In this document: positions 34,932-45,561 of the stretch, piece by piece | Position numbering within the stretch: the stretch's first letter is position 1 | Layout of the letters: every line of letters starts with the position of its first letter | Assembly (NCBI GenBank): GCA_946902985.2 | Contig: OX336388.2 | Span: 296,664,526 to 296,728,525, forward strand | Direction of reading: 5' to 3' | Source: Meconema thalassinum | Taxonomy: Eukaryota; Arthropoda; Insecta; Orthoptera; Tettigoniidae | Length of the DNA: 64,000 bases | Translations under genes and position numbers: made by a program | Notes under the pieces: model-generated | What the model was told of the DNA's origin: nothing | The model's database searches: none | The model's input: only the letters and a program-made list of their open reading frames with translations

Positions 34932-35062
34932 AGTTCTTTGGTAGGTGGGATGTGATTTAATTTTAAGTTTGTCCTTTCTTGTTTGCTGATGATGGGCTCA
35001 ATGTTAGTCTGAAACATGTGCAAAAGAATTAAGTAAGTTTTTGTTATGTTATTAAAGGTACG
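34932..35062 (+). mobile_element. Penelope-like terminus, right arm of pair IV, with hammerhead motif
   Basis: It is inverted relative to 28925-29045. CTGATGA lies at 34986-34992, followed by a wobble-rich stem (GGGCT...AGTCT) and GAAAC at 35011-35015, then ATGTGC. Two hAT elements abut it on either side. Confidence 0.55.
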
Positions 35063-35235
35063 GTACCGGTCAGGGGCGTATATAAGGGGGGGGGGGGGCT
35101 CCAACATCCCCCGAAAAAGAACCAATAAAAATCAAGAAAGTGTTGTTTTGGTAAAGGCATAAAACAATTGTAAATTTGGTTGTACCCTAACCTTAACTTA
35201 TTGGCTAAGTTATAAACAATATTAAGATTGAAATT

Positions 35236-35330
35236 AGACTACCTCGTAGTGTAGTCGCTAGCATTCTTGGCTGCCGCCCCGGAGGTCCGAATCGATTCCC
35301 GGCTCTGCCAAGAAATGTAAAACCCTGTTT
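35236..35330 (+). mobile_element. tRNA-derived SINE head
   Basis: The A box TAGTGTAGTCGC (35247-35258) and a B-box-like AATCGATTCCC (35290-35300) are spaced as in tRNA-derived pol III promoters. They are followed by GGCTCTGCC and a non-tRNA tail. No target duplication was identified. A true tRNA is unlikely because the acceptor arms do not pair. Confidence 0.55.
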
Positions 35331-35493
35331 ACTAGGCCTATTCTGCTTAATAAATTGACAAATATCTTTGACAAATATTTAGATATTTGCCATTCATAGG
35401 CCATAATAGAACATCCATTAAGTATAAAATTTTATTTGTGTGTTGTGTTGTATTTACAACTTTTTTTGGTATTGCCACTAATTGTAGGCTATA

Positions 35494-36373
35494 CAGGGTC
35501 ATCGAAAAATAATGCCAACATTTCAAAAAATTATAGCACTGAAACCCTTTAGGCTATGTTAAACTTGTAATTCTTTCACTGAACGCCAGCTGGTTAAATT
35601 AAGTTTTGTTTTGTAGGGGACGTGACCTTGCTATGCGCACACTAGATGCGCTGTAGCCAAGGTCGGCCGGGGGCGCCAATGAAGTCGTGACCTCACCCCT
35701 TTGGATTTTTTTTTCTGGGGGTAGATTAAAAACATTGTGTATGCAGAAAAAAATTCGGTATTTGGAGCACCTGCGGGAGCGAATTTCTGCCGCCATCTTG
35801 ACAGTTTCTCCTGAAATGATTGCGCGTACCAATCCAGCCATTGGGAAAAGGAAGATTGTAGTTTTACGTGACCGTGAATCTTGTGATTATGAGCCACGGG
35901 ACCTCCTTTTTACGTGGAATCCGAACCACAGGACATGGCATTTCACATCGAAAATATCTCATGCATTGACCGGGAACCGAACCCGGACCGCCTTGGTGAG
36001 AGGCATACAGCTAGACCGCTGAGCCACCACGCCCCTAGGCCAGCCATTCGGAAAGCGTGTGTTCAATGCTGATGTTGGTGGTCGGCCTGGCCTGGATTTT
36101 TTCTCTACAGTCCCTGTTTCCTTAAACTGATTAAACCATCGAATGACAGCTTTGTAATCAGGTGCAGTTTGTCGGGCGGTGCAGTCATTGGTGCACGCGC
36201 CCCCGGCCGACCTTGGCTACTGCGCATCTAGTGTGCGCATAGCAAGGCCACGTCCCCTCCAAAACAATACTTACTTTAACCAGCTGGCGTTCAGTGAAAC
36301 AATTACACGTTTAACATAAAGTGTTTCGGTGCTATAATTTTTTGAAATGTTGGCATTATTTTTCGATGACCTG
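35494..36373. mobile_element. Rearranged palindromic mariner-like element
   Basis: TA flanks both sides (35492-35493 and 36374-36375). The inverted arms of about 190 bp begin CAGGGTCATCGAAAAATAAT (left) and its near-complement. Left of centre the plus strand reads FFFSGGRL...LEHLRERISAAILTVSPE, a transposase C-terminus. Right of centre the minus strand reads DYKAVIRWFNQFKETGTVEK, an N-terminus. The two halves face each other, so the coding part has been inverted and shortened. Confidence 0.7.
35849..36039 (-). mobile_element. Complete tRNA-derived SINE with 15-bp target duplication
   Basis: The flanks CCAGCCATTGGGAAA (35834-35848) and CCAGCCATTCGGAAA (36040-36054) differ at one base. On the minus strand the head GGGCGTGGTGGCTCAGCGG has an A box (36026-36016). 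The B box GGTTCGGTTCC lies at 35983-35973. The body matches 33337-33463. This is the innermost insertion of a three-level nest. Confidence 0.9.
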
Positions 36374-36966
36374 TATAAACTTAGAATCTTACAATTAACT
36401 CTTATCTAAAATGATTACACAAAGTTATATGCTCTAAGATATTGGTTGATATTTCTGGGTAGGCCTATTTTTCGGTGACAATCCCCCGAGAATACTCACT
36501 ATTTTCCAGAATAGTCAGCCCCACCTCCCGAAAAAATTGTATATAGGCTACGCCCCTGGTAGCGGTATTGATTAGGCTGAAACCTACCAGCATATTGTTT
36601 GCACTATATTGTGAGTCAATACGGATTCCTCAGAATGGAAACCATTACCGTATGGTTTGTCTAATGGCTTAGATAACATGCATGTATGTATACTGTGTAT
36701 GAGAAAGGAGTTGGAAGGAAGGTGTCATGCTATTTCGTCCAGGTGCTATTTCGTCCTAACACCTATGATTGACAGTTTGACAGGTCTACAACAACTGTTT
36801 CATTTCATTGCGTTTCTTGTTAGAAATAAGTAATCTTTTGATGTTTGTAATAATGGACGTTACTCGCTCCGCTCGTTTGCCACCAGTCAACTATATTTTA
36901 CAATGAAATGCTCATAATGTAAACAACATAGTGAGAATAGAAACAAATATTTTCACAACTCAGGTG

Positions 36967-37060
36967 ATAATTATGATGATGATGCTAATTGATGTTTTAA
37001 GGGGCCTAACATCTAGGTTATCGGCCCTTAATGGTCTGGGTGATAGCGAAAATGGCAATG
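36967..37060 (-). repeat. 3' end of an RTE-like LINE or SINE with ATG-type tail
   Basis: ATGATGATG at 36970-36980 is followed by TTGATGTTTTAAGGGGCC and ATCTAGGTTATCGGCCC. Read on the minus strand this is a 3' UTR ending in a CAT/ATC microsatellite. I recall the same block from other insects' RTE-type repeats. Confidence 0.5.
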
Positions 37061-37079
37061 AAGTGTAAACCAGAACAGT

Positions 37080-37340
37080 TTCTAGTTAACACTTTTCCAC
37101 TACAAGAACGGTTAACACAACGCCACACAACTTCACCGCACTTCTTCTCATTCTTAACCGTATACCGATACCCGTTAAGTAAATCCCTGTTGTTATCCAA
37201 TTGCTAGTTTTGTTATTTTGAACAGTTCTTTGTCTAAAGGGGAATGCTGTTTCAAAATAGTGTTTTAGGGTACTGTTAAATGCATTAAATTTATCATTTA
37301 CATTTTCTAGTTTATACATTTCTGACCATGTTTCCTTATT
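37080..37340 (-). pseudogene. Fragment of a LINE ORF2 between endonuclease and RT domains
   Basis: The minus strand has NAFNSTLKHYFETAFPFRQ and then NWITTGI, the linker just before the RT domain in jockey/I-type ORF2 proteins. The frame is disrupted afterwards. It may derive from the same family as 12959-13935. Confidence 0.55.
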
Positions 37341-39790
37341 TAATAAAAACTAGGTTGGCCCCTTGTAAAGGTTGAAAATTCCATAATTAACAAAGATGTT
37401 AATTCATAGAGATTATTCGAACGAATGAAGTCTCTGTTCATAAACAAAGATGGGGAGGGGAGGAATGAAATTTCACAGCAGGGATGGGTGGGAAATCCCA
37501 CAGCCAGTTGTGGGTATCCCACAACCTGTGGTTGTGCACGTAAGCACAGGGGTCATTTACCTCCGACTACCTGCACTGCCTCAACCCTTGTCAACATTTC
37601 GTCTGGACGAGATGGCACTCATTAAATTGTGTAATAATTTGTACAACCGAGCTGGACGAAATGGCATTGAACCGGAAGGAAGACTACTAGACAGCACTAT
37701 CCCGACATTTGCCTGGGGTTGAAATGGGGAAGCCATGGAAAACCATTTAAAATATTAGAATCAAATAAATTTGTCTTTCAAGTTCGGCCTCGCACTTTCG
37801 TATAACGTAACAACTGTACCAAATGTACGGTACAGAGTTAACATTTCATAGGTTGCAGGTTTTAATTCCTCACTTCCATATGGCTTGTGCTTAATGTTGA
37901 AACAACACGACCTTGGTCATTACTGCAGTTATGATAATTAATTCTTGGAAGTAATTATTGGTTGGCATCTATCATGTTAGGCCTACATTAAAAGCTTCTG
38001 AGTGTATGGATAAACCATTTCCTATTCTTTGATATGAAATACCGGTAAGCTATAATTGTGATTCCAATATCTTTACCTTGCCTTCACTGATAGCGTATTT
38101 CAGAGAGCTCAAATTCATAAATATTGCATAATTTCGTTGTGACTGTAAAAGCTAAGAAAAGAACACAATTGCCCTTCATACCAGAGGAAATTTGAAAAAC
38201 AACGTGCAAGCTGGTCTGCACTATGTATGATGAGCTAATTAATTTCTGCACATGGCAACTACGATAACTTCATAAGTCTCTTGAACTGAAATATCAATCA
38301 GATTTCCGAGTTCTTCTTGGATCCTTCAGTCTTCTAAACTGTACGGTACTTTGTATAGAGCAATAATGTTAGAGATGAGAAACATTTGGAGGTTATATGC
38401 TTGTTGTTCTGTACAAAATGTATTAAGAAATTGTAAATATATTGAAATGTGTTTGAAGTTTTAAAACAGCATGAAATAATCTCTTACTATATTTTCTTAA
38501 GAATCCAGAGAGATGTTTCTTCAGCAGTCTTCTTGTAAATGTTGATCTTATTTTTCTACTCTATCATCTCACCTAAGTGCACACTGCTGTCAACGTGCCT
38601 CTATCTTTTCACTTACTTCCATCTATTAATAAAGAATGTATCAAATCTTCTGCCTGATCTCTTTCTAAATTCCCTATGCTTGCTCCTCTGAATGTGACAA
38701 AGCATGATTCACTTCTCCTTGTCTACTGTTATTAGCCTCCATGATTATAGTCCAGCTGCCGAGTCTCCAGCTCTGACATTTCCCTTGAGGGAGAGAGACA
38801 ACGTTGCTGGTTGTTTGCCGCGAAATATAAAAGACGGGGACTACATAAAATATTTCCCACACAATGAACTGTTAATCGTGCGAACACAAAACAACAAACC
38901 TTACGTGAACTGCACTGACCAAAAGAGTAACTGGACTCCAGAAAATAGACTTCATAACAACGCGATAAATTAAAAGACCTGTCTACCAGCAAAAGATCTG
39001 ATTGGCGGTAGGTGACAACATTCTTCATAGGAGCAAGAGCCTCTCCCAGCTTCGCCAACATAGGCGGAATTCCACAGCGATTGAAGATTTTTGGTACTGA
39101 ACTACAAACCGTCGGAATTCCTCCCTATATTCCAGTTTTGTACCGAAAGTAAGGTCCCATTAACACCAACCTACACATATGGGATACCTACAGGTTCAGC
39201 ATAACGCACTCACTTACTCTTTTAAATGCCTCACAATTACATAAATACCTTAAAACATGTATATTTACAATGAAATAATGAAAGAATGCAACACGGTAAC
39301 CATGGTAACAGAATTTCTCAGGTCCATCTATTTCTGTAAGACGCAATGCAATTCCAATTATTACATTACTGTGAAAGTTTCCAGACGGTTATAAGGTTAT
39401 CACTGAACCAAATAAAGCTGTAAAATTCATCAATACATACAGTATAATGCGCTTAAGGGGGTCAAGGGGCACTCTAGAATTTTTTCACGTGTGTGTGTGG
39501 TATGAAAGGTCTTTTTCACCCGACTATAAAGGGTCTCCGAAAACCACATTTAAAGGCCCTTAAATTAACAGTGTCTGTGATATTCCCAGAAAACTAACTT
39601 CGCTCTGATATACCTATGAAGGAATGACAAACCCCTAACCACTGCATCAGTAGCTGAATTGATAAAGTCTGATTATTCATACCAAGGATAAATCAGCCAT
39701 AGCATTCAAGATTGAGATTTTGCTAAGTGTACTCTTTACAACTAGAATATTCGCGGGCGAAGCCGCGACGAGTAATGCTAGTAGAATAAT
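37341..39790. other. Long stretch without recognised genes
   Basis: Open frames such as 38732-39061 (minus) and 37450-37722 (plus) show no family resemblance. A possible transposon end, TTAAGGGGGTCAAGGGGC, starts near 39453, but no matching right end was found. Confidence 0.45.
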
Positions 39791-39792
39791 AA

Positions 39793-40270
39793 TAATGGCC
39801 TTCCACAAAAAGAGGCAGAGCATCCGATAAGGACACATTAACACTAAAAACAAGACCCTTGAAATCGTTAACAAATTCAAATATTTAGGAATAACACTAG
39901 AAACTACAAGTACGTCTTTCAGTAGTCATATTGAAGAAAGAACAACACCAGCCACGAATGCTACTTATAGCATCCCTGGACCTGTCAACAGCAATGAAGC
40001 TCTTCAATACCACTGTAAATCCCATTGCTACATATTATGGGATCTCCCTCATCTAGGACAAATTAACCATCACGAATATGGAGAGAATTGACAATATCAA
40101 AACTAGATTTTTGAAAAGAGCTCTCGGAGCAGGGAAGTACGCCCCAAATAGGATGATATACGCCCTTTCCAGAGACAGTTTCTTCCTGGAGGACTTAAGG
40201 ATTCAGCTATAACTTAGCTACCATCTACAATACAGTGATACCAGACGGAAAAGAAAGCAAGAAGAAATCA
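39793..40270 (+). pseudogene. LINE RT C-terminal fragment, frameshifted
   Basis: Plus-strand pieces read KTLEIVNKFKYLGITLETTS, then in shifted frames IRQ-type blocks including FLKRALGAGKYAPNRMIYAL-like and FFLEDLRIQ stretches. These match the region after the catalytic box of an I/R1-like RT. At least three frame changes are needed, so it is an old copy. Confidence 0.65.
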
Positions 40271-40375
40271 TTGAAGAATTTTTATCATTCCAAATGATTT
40301 TGTCGACTTCATCGTTATGCTTGAACCAAAAGTTATGTGTTACGGAGAAGGAGACGGTGACGTCATGCAGCCGCG

Positions 40376-40574
40376 CGGGAAGCCTAAGTTAATGGGTAAT
40401 GAACGGCGAGTGCGTGACGTCATGCAGCCACGCGGGAAGCCTAAGTTAATGGTTAATGGAGTCTGTTGAAAGAGTCCTGGGGCGTCGAGCGACCTGGGGC
40501 TTCGATCGAAGCGAAAAGAATACAGGGTGACTCCTAAAGAGGTGTACAAGATGCCAGATAAGAATACAGGGTGA
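40376..40574. repeat. GCGGGAAGCC repeats and start of a 44-bp minisatellite
   Basis: The block GCGGGAAGCCTAAGTTAATG occurs at about 40376 and 40434, and again at 44540 on the far side of the Penelope-like element. One and a quarter copies of the 44-bp unit AATACAGGGTGACTCCTAAA... occupy 40519-40574. The array then continues at 44152. Confidence 0.75.
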
Positions 40575-40775
40575 AATAGGAATCTCTGTTTCGCGGGCTT
40601 ATAGGCCGTGTTGCAAGGACATTTTGTCGTCCTGACGTTTCGCTGAATACTGCGTTCAGCCTGTTCACAGGTTACATTAAGCGAGGTAAAACAAGCAAAC
40701 AGAAGATATATAAATAGTCAACAACCCACACATAGAGGCTACCATAGCAACGGCGTACCACATAAAAGTAATGCA

Positions 40776-43700
40776 TCAAGGACAGGGCAGCTCTTCTGTT
40801 GCATCTTCTCGTCTACGACGGTCAATGAAGGCAGGCTTGAGGGGATTAAGGACTGGAAGCCAAGCTCTGTTCACACGTTCTGCTTCCTCCTTAAGATTGA
40901 AGCTGTTAGTATGCTTCAGGATTTCAATGGCCTCCCTTTGTAGCCTGGCATGATAAGATACCGTGGTGGACAGAACTTCGGTGTCTCCATATCTTATATC
41001 GTGACCTGCGAGCAGGGAGTGTGCTGCTACAGTGGATTTATCTGTTTGTCCCAGCCGGCTGTGTCGTTCGTGCTCCTTGAGGCGAGTGGCAATACTTTTT
41101 TTCGTTGTTCCAATATATTCTTGGCCACAATCACACGGGATTTTATAAACCCCTGCCGCGGTATGAGGATGTCGCTTATCTTTAGCGGACCTAAACATGT
41201 CCTTAATTTTTCGTGTAGGTCTGTATATGGTCTTTATATCATGGGACTCGAGTAGCCTCCCTATTCTGTCCGTGACCTTTTTTATGTATGGAAGAAAAGC
41301 TCTAGCCAGGGGCTGTTTGTCTCCAATTACCCTTGTAGTTGGACGTCTCGGATCGAGTGCTCACTGGATATCTTTCTGGCTGTACCCATTGGCGCGTAAG
41401 GCCTCGTTGAGGTGTACAATTTCTTGTTTTAGGCACTGCTTTTCACAAATTCTTTTCGCGCGGTCAGCCAGTGTTTTTATCACTCCGTATTTCTGTCGTG
41501 GGTGGTGGTTGGACGTCTTATGCAGATATCGGTCAGTATGGGTCGGCTCGCGGTAAACTGTATGTCCCAAGGTTAAATCAGCGGTCTTAGTTACCATAAA
41601 GTCGAGAAAAGAGATTTTCTGTTCATTTTCTAACTCCATGGTAAACTGAATGTTAGAGTTCTGGCTGTTAAGATGTTGTGAAAACAGATTTAATTGATCT
41701 TTACCATGGCCCAATAATACAAAAGTATCGTCCACGTATCGTAGCCACACTTTAGGTTTCAAAGGTGCGGTTTCTAGTGCTATTTCTTCAAATTGTTCCA
41801 TGAAGAAATTTGCGATCACCGGACTCAGGGGACTGCCCATGGCGACCCCATCAATTTGTTCATAGAAATACCCTTCCACTGGAAATAGCTACCGGTGAGG
41901 CAGTGGCGGAATAAGGCGGTGATATCATCAGGAAAATCCGTGCGATGTACTCCAGGGCTGCCTTTATAGATACTTTCGTGAAAAGAGAGACCACGTCTAA
42001 ACTTACTAGTAAGTCACCAGCTTCTAGTTGAATAGTTTTCAATTTTTCAATGAAATGGCCGGAATCTTTGACGAACGACTGTGTACCGCCGATATGTGGT
42101 TGAAGTAAGGTAGCTAAATGTTTGGCAATGCTATAAGTTGGTGATCCAATAGCACTCACAATAGGACGAAGAGGAACATTATCTTTGTGTATCTTAGGTA
42201 AGCCATAAAGTCTTGGTGGTAAAGCTTCAGTTCTGGTGGTTCCCTTCTTTACGTTTTCAGGTAGCGGAGATACCTTGATCAGGCCGTTTGTTTCACGAAG
42301 AATCCGGTTGGTAGGATCTCTCAGTAGTTTGCGGTAGGTACCCGGGTCTAAAAGTTCCAAAACCTTGGCAGTGTAGTCGTCCATGTCCAAGATAACCGTT
42401 GCATTCCCTTTGTCTGCAGGAAGAATGATTATGCTCTCGTCCATATTGTTAAGGGCCTAGCCCTTAGGGCTCAGGACCCTATGACCCTAAAAGGGAGAGG
42501 GGACCTACGCCACTGGACCTACAAATACACCTACAAAATGGACATTTACAATTATACCTTCAAATACTCTACAAGACTACCACATCGACCCCACTACTAA
42601 ACACCCTCTTCTGCCCCCAAAACCACCCCAACTGGAAACACTATAATTCCAGGACATATATCTACACAGCAAGCGGCGACCATCTAAGCCTAGGAGGTTA
42701 GCCAACAACTTGCAAAACTCACATACACATTTACACTAAGAACTATCTGGGGCAGCTACACTGATGCAATGCTGACTAAGCAGCGCCGAAACATATAAGA
42801 ATGGAACCCGGATTGGAGGGATTGTCTGTCGCGGCCCTAGGCTCTGTGCATCTAGTTCCAGCTCCGACGCATCGTCATCACCAGGTGAGAGTGTGCTCAG
42901 ATTTCCTTATACTCCTTCATTCACGCCTACACCTACATTACAATTGTACTAAATTGTGTTACACTGTCCCTCACTAAAAGGGACACTACATTTTACAATC
43001 ACTGATCAAATAAATACTTGATCAGTAACCTACACTCTGTACATCATTTCACACTGACTTTACACCTGTACGCCCAATCTGTTCTTTCCTAATTGTCCCT
43101 GACCGTGAATACTAGGAAGTGCAACGCCAGGTATTCCATTGTGCTCACACGGTAGTAAGCCAGCCAGCGGCCGAACTGCCGACTCTGCAAACAGGCTCGC
43201 TCCTACTCGCTCATACTTGATCGCTACTCTTAATTAATAGCTTCCTCATAATCGCACACCCCTTGGTAAGTAATCGCACCCCCATAGAATTCACTACATC
43301 CTTTTACAAACACATACACTTGCAGTTTCCCCCAATTACGAGGAAACTTGCACCCTTTTGGAACCCACCCCTAAGTTGGACATTAACACACTCTTGTTCG
43401 TCCCATCCCCTAACACCGGGACAGAACAATATTGAGAGTCTTAATAGCCTTCCTCTCCTGAGGTGTGAGGTTACTCTGCGGTGCCGGTGCCTTCTTGATT
43501 ATACGTGAGGCTTCATGACGGATTTCATCTGCTTGTTCAGATGGTAGCTCACGGATTGCCGCTTCAATATTGGCGACAATGTCTTCCACGGGAATCGAAG
43601 GAGGGGTCACTGCGTAATTTCCTCCTTTCGCTAGTATAGAAATTTCCCCCCCTGACAGGTGGCGATTGGTCAGGTTAACAATTTTGTCCGTGAGATATCC

Positions 43701-44120
43701 AGCGTAGGCTCGGGTTGGTCTCTCTGTAACCGCTCAAACTTTTTCTTCTGCCGGATGCTAGACTGTTCAAATGTTGAACGCATAGAGTAGAAGGTAATAC
43801 GATCTACATTTTCCCAGTCCTGATATGAGAGTGTGCTGCTGATGCGGTAGTGCAGCTGTAAGAGTGTCTGATCTGTAGTAGCGAGCCCCTTACGTGCAAA
43901 GCTTATGCGTTCACGTAATAGCGAACGGTCAGTTCGATCATATATTCTATGGGCTCTAGCTGAGGTTAGTGGTCTCTTCATGTTAATAAACTTGGGAATC
44001 ATACCTGTGTCTCGGCATCAAAGAAGAAACGCGAGTGATGACAGAAGTTGCGACTTTTTCTTCCTTAACCTCTCAAAGCGACGAACTAAGTGTGATATTT
44101 CCTCAGAGATTCCTATTTCA
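40776..44120 (-). pseudogene. Penelope-type reverse transcriptase with GIY-YIG endonuclease, inactivated
   Basis: Order on the minus strand: N-terminal region (from about 44120, with a TGA near 44035 where family members have Arg; 44002-43670 open), a frameshift near 43700, then 43610-43435 (LTPQERKAIKTLN). A 982-bp insertion follows. RT resumes at 42444: IIILPADKGNATVILD, LYGLPKIHK, PIVSAIGSPTYSIAKHLA, DLLVSLDVVSLFTKVSIKAA. Two one-base losses occur near 41930 and 41875. Then come VAMGSPLSPVIANFFME, WLRYVDDTFVLL (catalytic YVDD) and a TGA at 41361-41363. The same frame stays open into the endonuclease at 41198-40776 (GVYKIPCDCGQEYIGTT, the GIY-YIG motif). In life this enzyme cuts the target and copies the RNA. 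Confidence 0.9.
42447..43428 (+). mobile_element. Solo-LTR-like insertion inside the Penelope ORF
   Basis: The 982-bp insert begins TGTTAAGGGCC and ends GGGACAGAACA, so it has TG...CA ends with TGTT/AACA inversion. It is flanked by ATAT (42443-42446 and 43429-43432). These are marks of a solo LTR. Removing it restores the reading frame KTLN-MDES. AAATAAA near 43008 could be a poly(A) signal. A segment at 42761-42800 (CTGATGC, a GCTG/CAGC stem, CGAAAC) is hammerhead-like, which would suit a Penelope-type terminal repeat instead. No coding frame is present. Confidence 0.7.
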
Positions 44121-44151
44121 ACGCCGGTCGTGAAAGTCTAAATTTTTACTT

Positions 44152-44535
44152 AATACAGGGTGACTCCTAAAGAGATATACAAGAGGCCAGATAAGAATAC
44201 AAGGTGACTCTTAAAGAAGTGTACAAGATGGCAGAGAAGAATACAGGGTGACTCCTAAAGAGCTGCACAAGATGTCAGACAAGAATACAGGGTGACTCCT
44301 AAAGAGGTGTACAAGATGTCACACAAGAATACAGGATGACTTCTAAAGAGATATACAAGATGGCAGATAAGAATACAGGGTGCCTCCTAAAGAGGTGTGT
44401 AGGATGTCAGAGCAAAATACAGGGTGACACTTAACGAGGTGTACAGTATGTTAGATTCAATTCAAATACAGGGTGACCCTTAAAAGAGGTTTGCAAGACA
44501 TCAGATTCAAATAATGGGTGACCCTTAAAGAGGTG
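44152..44535. repeat. 44-bp minisatellite, about 8.7 copies
   Basis: The units start AATACAGGGTGACTCCTAAA and continue with GAGGTGTACAAGATG... They diverge gradually toward the right end. The array was split by the Penelope-like element, and its first unit and a quarter lie at 40519-40574. There are no unique spacers, so this is not a CRISPR. Confidence 0.9.
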
Positions 44536-45561
44536 CCTGAGCGGGAAGCCTAAGTTAATGGGTAATAGAGTCTGTTGAAAGAGCCCTCCTGAGCCTTTCT
44601 AACATGTGTAGCATTTGTAGCAAGCGTCATTTGAAATGATATAACGTCTAGTCTCTCAGACTGACTGTAATTTTTTTTTGTAACTGATGCTATGATAAAC
44701 AGAAATTGGACAAAAGAAACCAAACGCCGAGGCATGCCACTATTAGGTTTGCCATACATGGTTTTCACCATAAGTTATGCACAACCAAAAACTTCCACCA
44801 CGCAAATGATCAATGTATATATGTGTATTGTGTGACCAAAAATATGAATATTATCACTTTATGTGGTGCAAAAAAAACAAAACAAAAAAACAACAACAAC
44901 AAAAAAGTGACAGTCAGTCTAAAAGACTAGACTTTGTATCATTTTAAATGCTACAAATGCTGAAAAATGCTAGAAAGGCAAGACTCTTGACATGTTAGAA
45001 AATTATCTGCATAATACTTATCTTGCTTATCTTGTTTCAAATTACTCGCGAACGGCAAGTGCAAACCAAGGGCAAAGCAAGGTCAAGCGCGCGGGATGCT
45101 GTCACGCTCACCAGAGCGCGCGGGGACGAGCCCCTTCCAGCCAGTCTAAAAACACTTATAGTGGGCGATGTATTGAAGATAGAGATATGCTCTTGCGGAC
45201 TTTTTTGTAGAACTTTTGATGCTGACCAATTCTTACGCTCATAGTATATTGATATTTGTAACGGTTTACCCAGCGTAAGCTTAAGAAGCGCACGGACGCC
45301 AAGTTTGTTTTCGACTTTTTCACTGAAATCGTTACTGCTTGGCTTCCTTTGATCATACATAAATTATTTTCTACAGAATCTTTCCTCGAGATATCCTTTA
45401 CAGAATGGTGAAAACCGCATCAAAATCCATCCAGTGGTTCTCGAGATTGCCCGTGACATCCAAGAATCGGGGATTTTTGTCTTATACTAACGAAGTAGAG
45501 ATTGTTGGAGAACACATGCATCAAGCGGTACTATGACGTCACACACCTCAGTGCATCTATA
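44536..45561. other. No gene recognised
   Basis: Short frames on both strands (for example 45037-45360) have no recognisable family. The stretch around 45400-45470 (GGTGAAAACCGCATCAAAAT, then CGAGATTGCCCG) resembles a repeat seen widely in insects, but I cannot name it. Confidence 0.4.

Larger units (their letters stand above)
35071..36558. mobile_element. hAT-like element hosting nested insertions
   Basis: It starts CAGGGGCGTA and ends TACGCCCCTG. The 8-bp flanks GTACCGGT (35063-35070) and GTAGCGGT (36559-36566) agree at seven positions. A 15-base G tract follows the left end. Inside are a tRNA-headed SINE near 35236 and a rearranged mariner (35494-36373) that itself contains a SINE. Confidence 0.8.
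40575..44151 (-). mobile_element. Penelope-like retroelement inserted in a minisatellite
   Basis: The element interrupts a 44-bp array. AATACAGGGTGA borders both ends (40563-40574 and 44152-44163), though the array makes the duplication ambiguous. Its minus strand carries the whole Penelope-type ORF. A 16-bp inverted repeat (GAAATAGGAATCTCTG at 40573-40588 and its complement at 44104-44119) links the 3' end to the start of the ORF; short inverted 5' pieces are known for this class. A decayed hammerhead-like motif (CTGAACG...GAAAC) lies at 40659-40637. Confidence 0.85.

Noticed and set aside
44152..44535. CRISPR-like regular repeats
   Set aside because: The 44-bp units are contiguous with no unique spacers, and the sequence is eukaryotic. 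It is a minisatellite.
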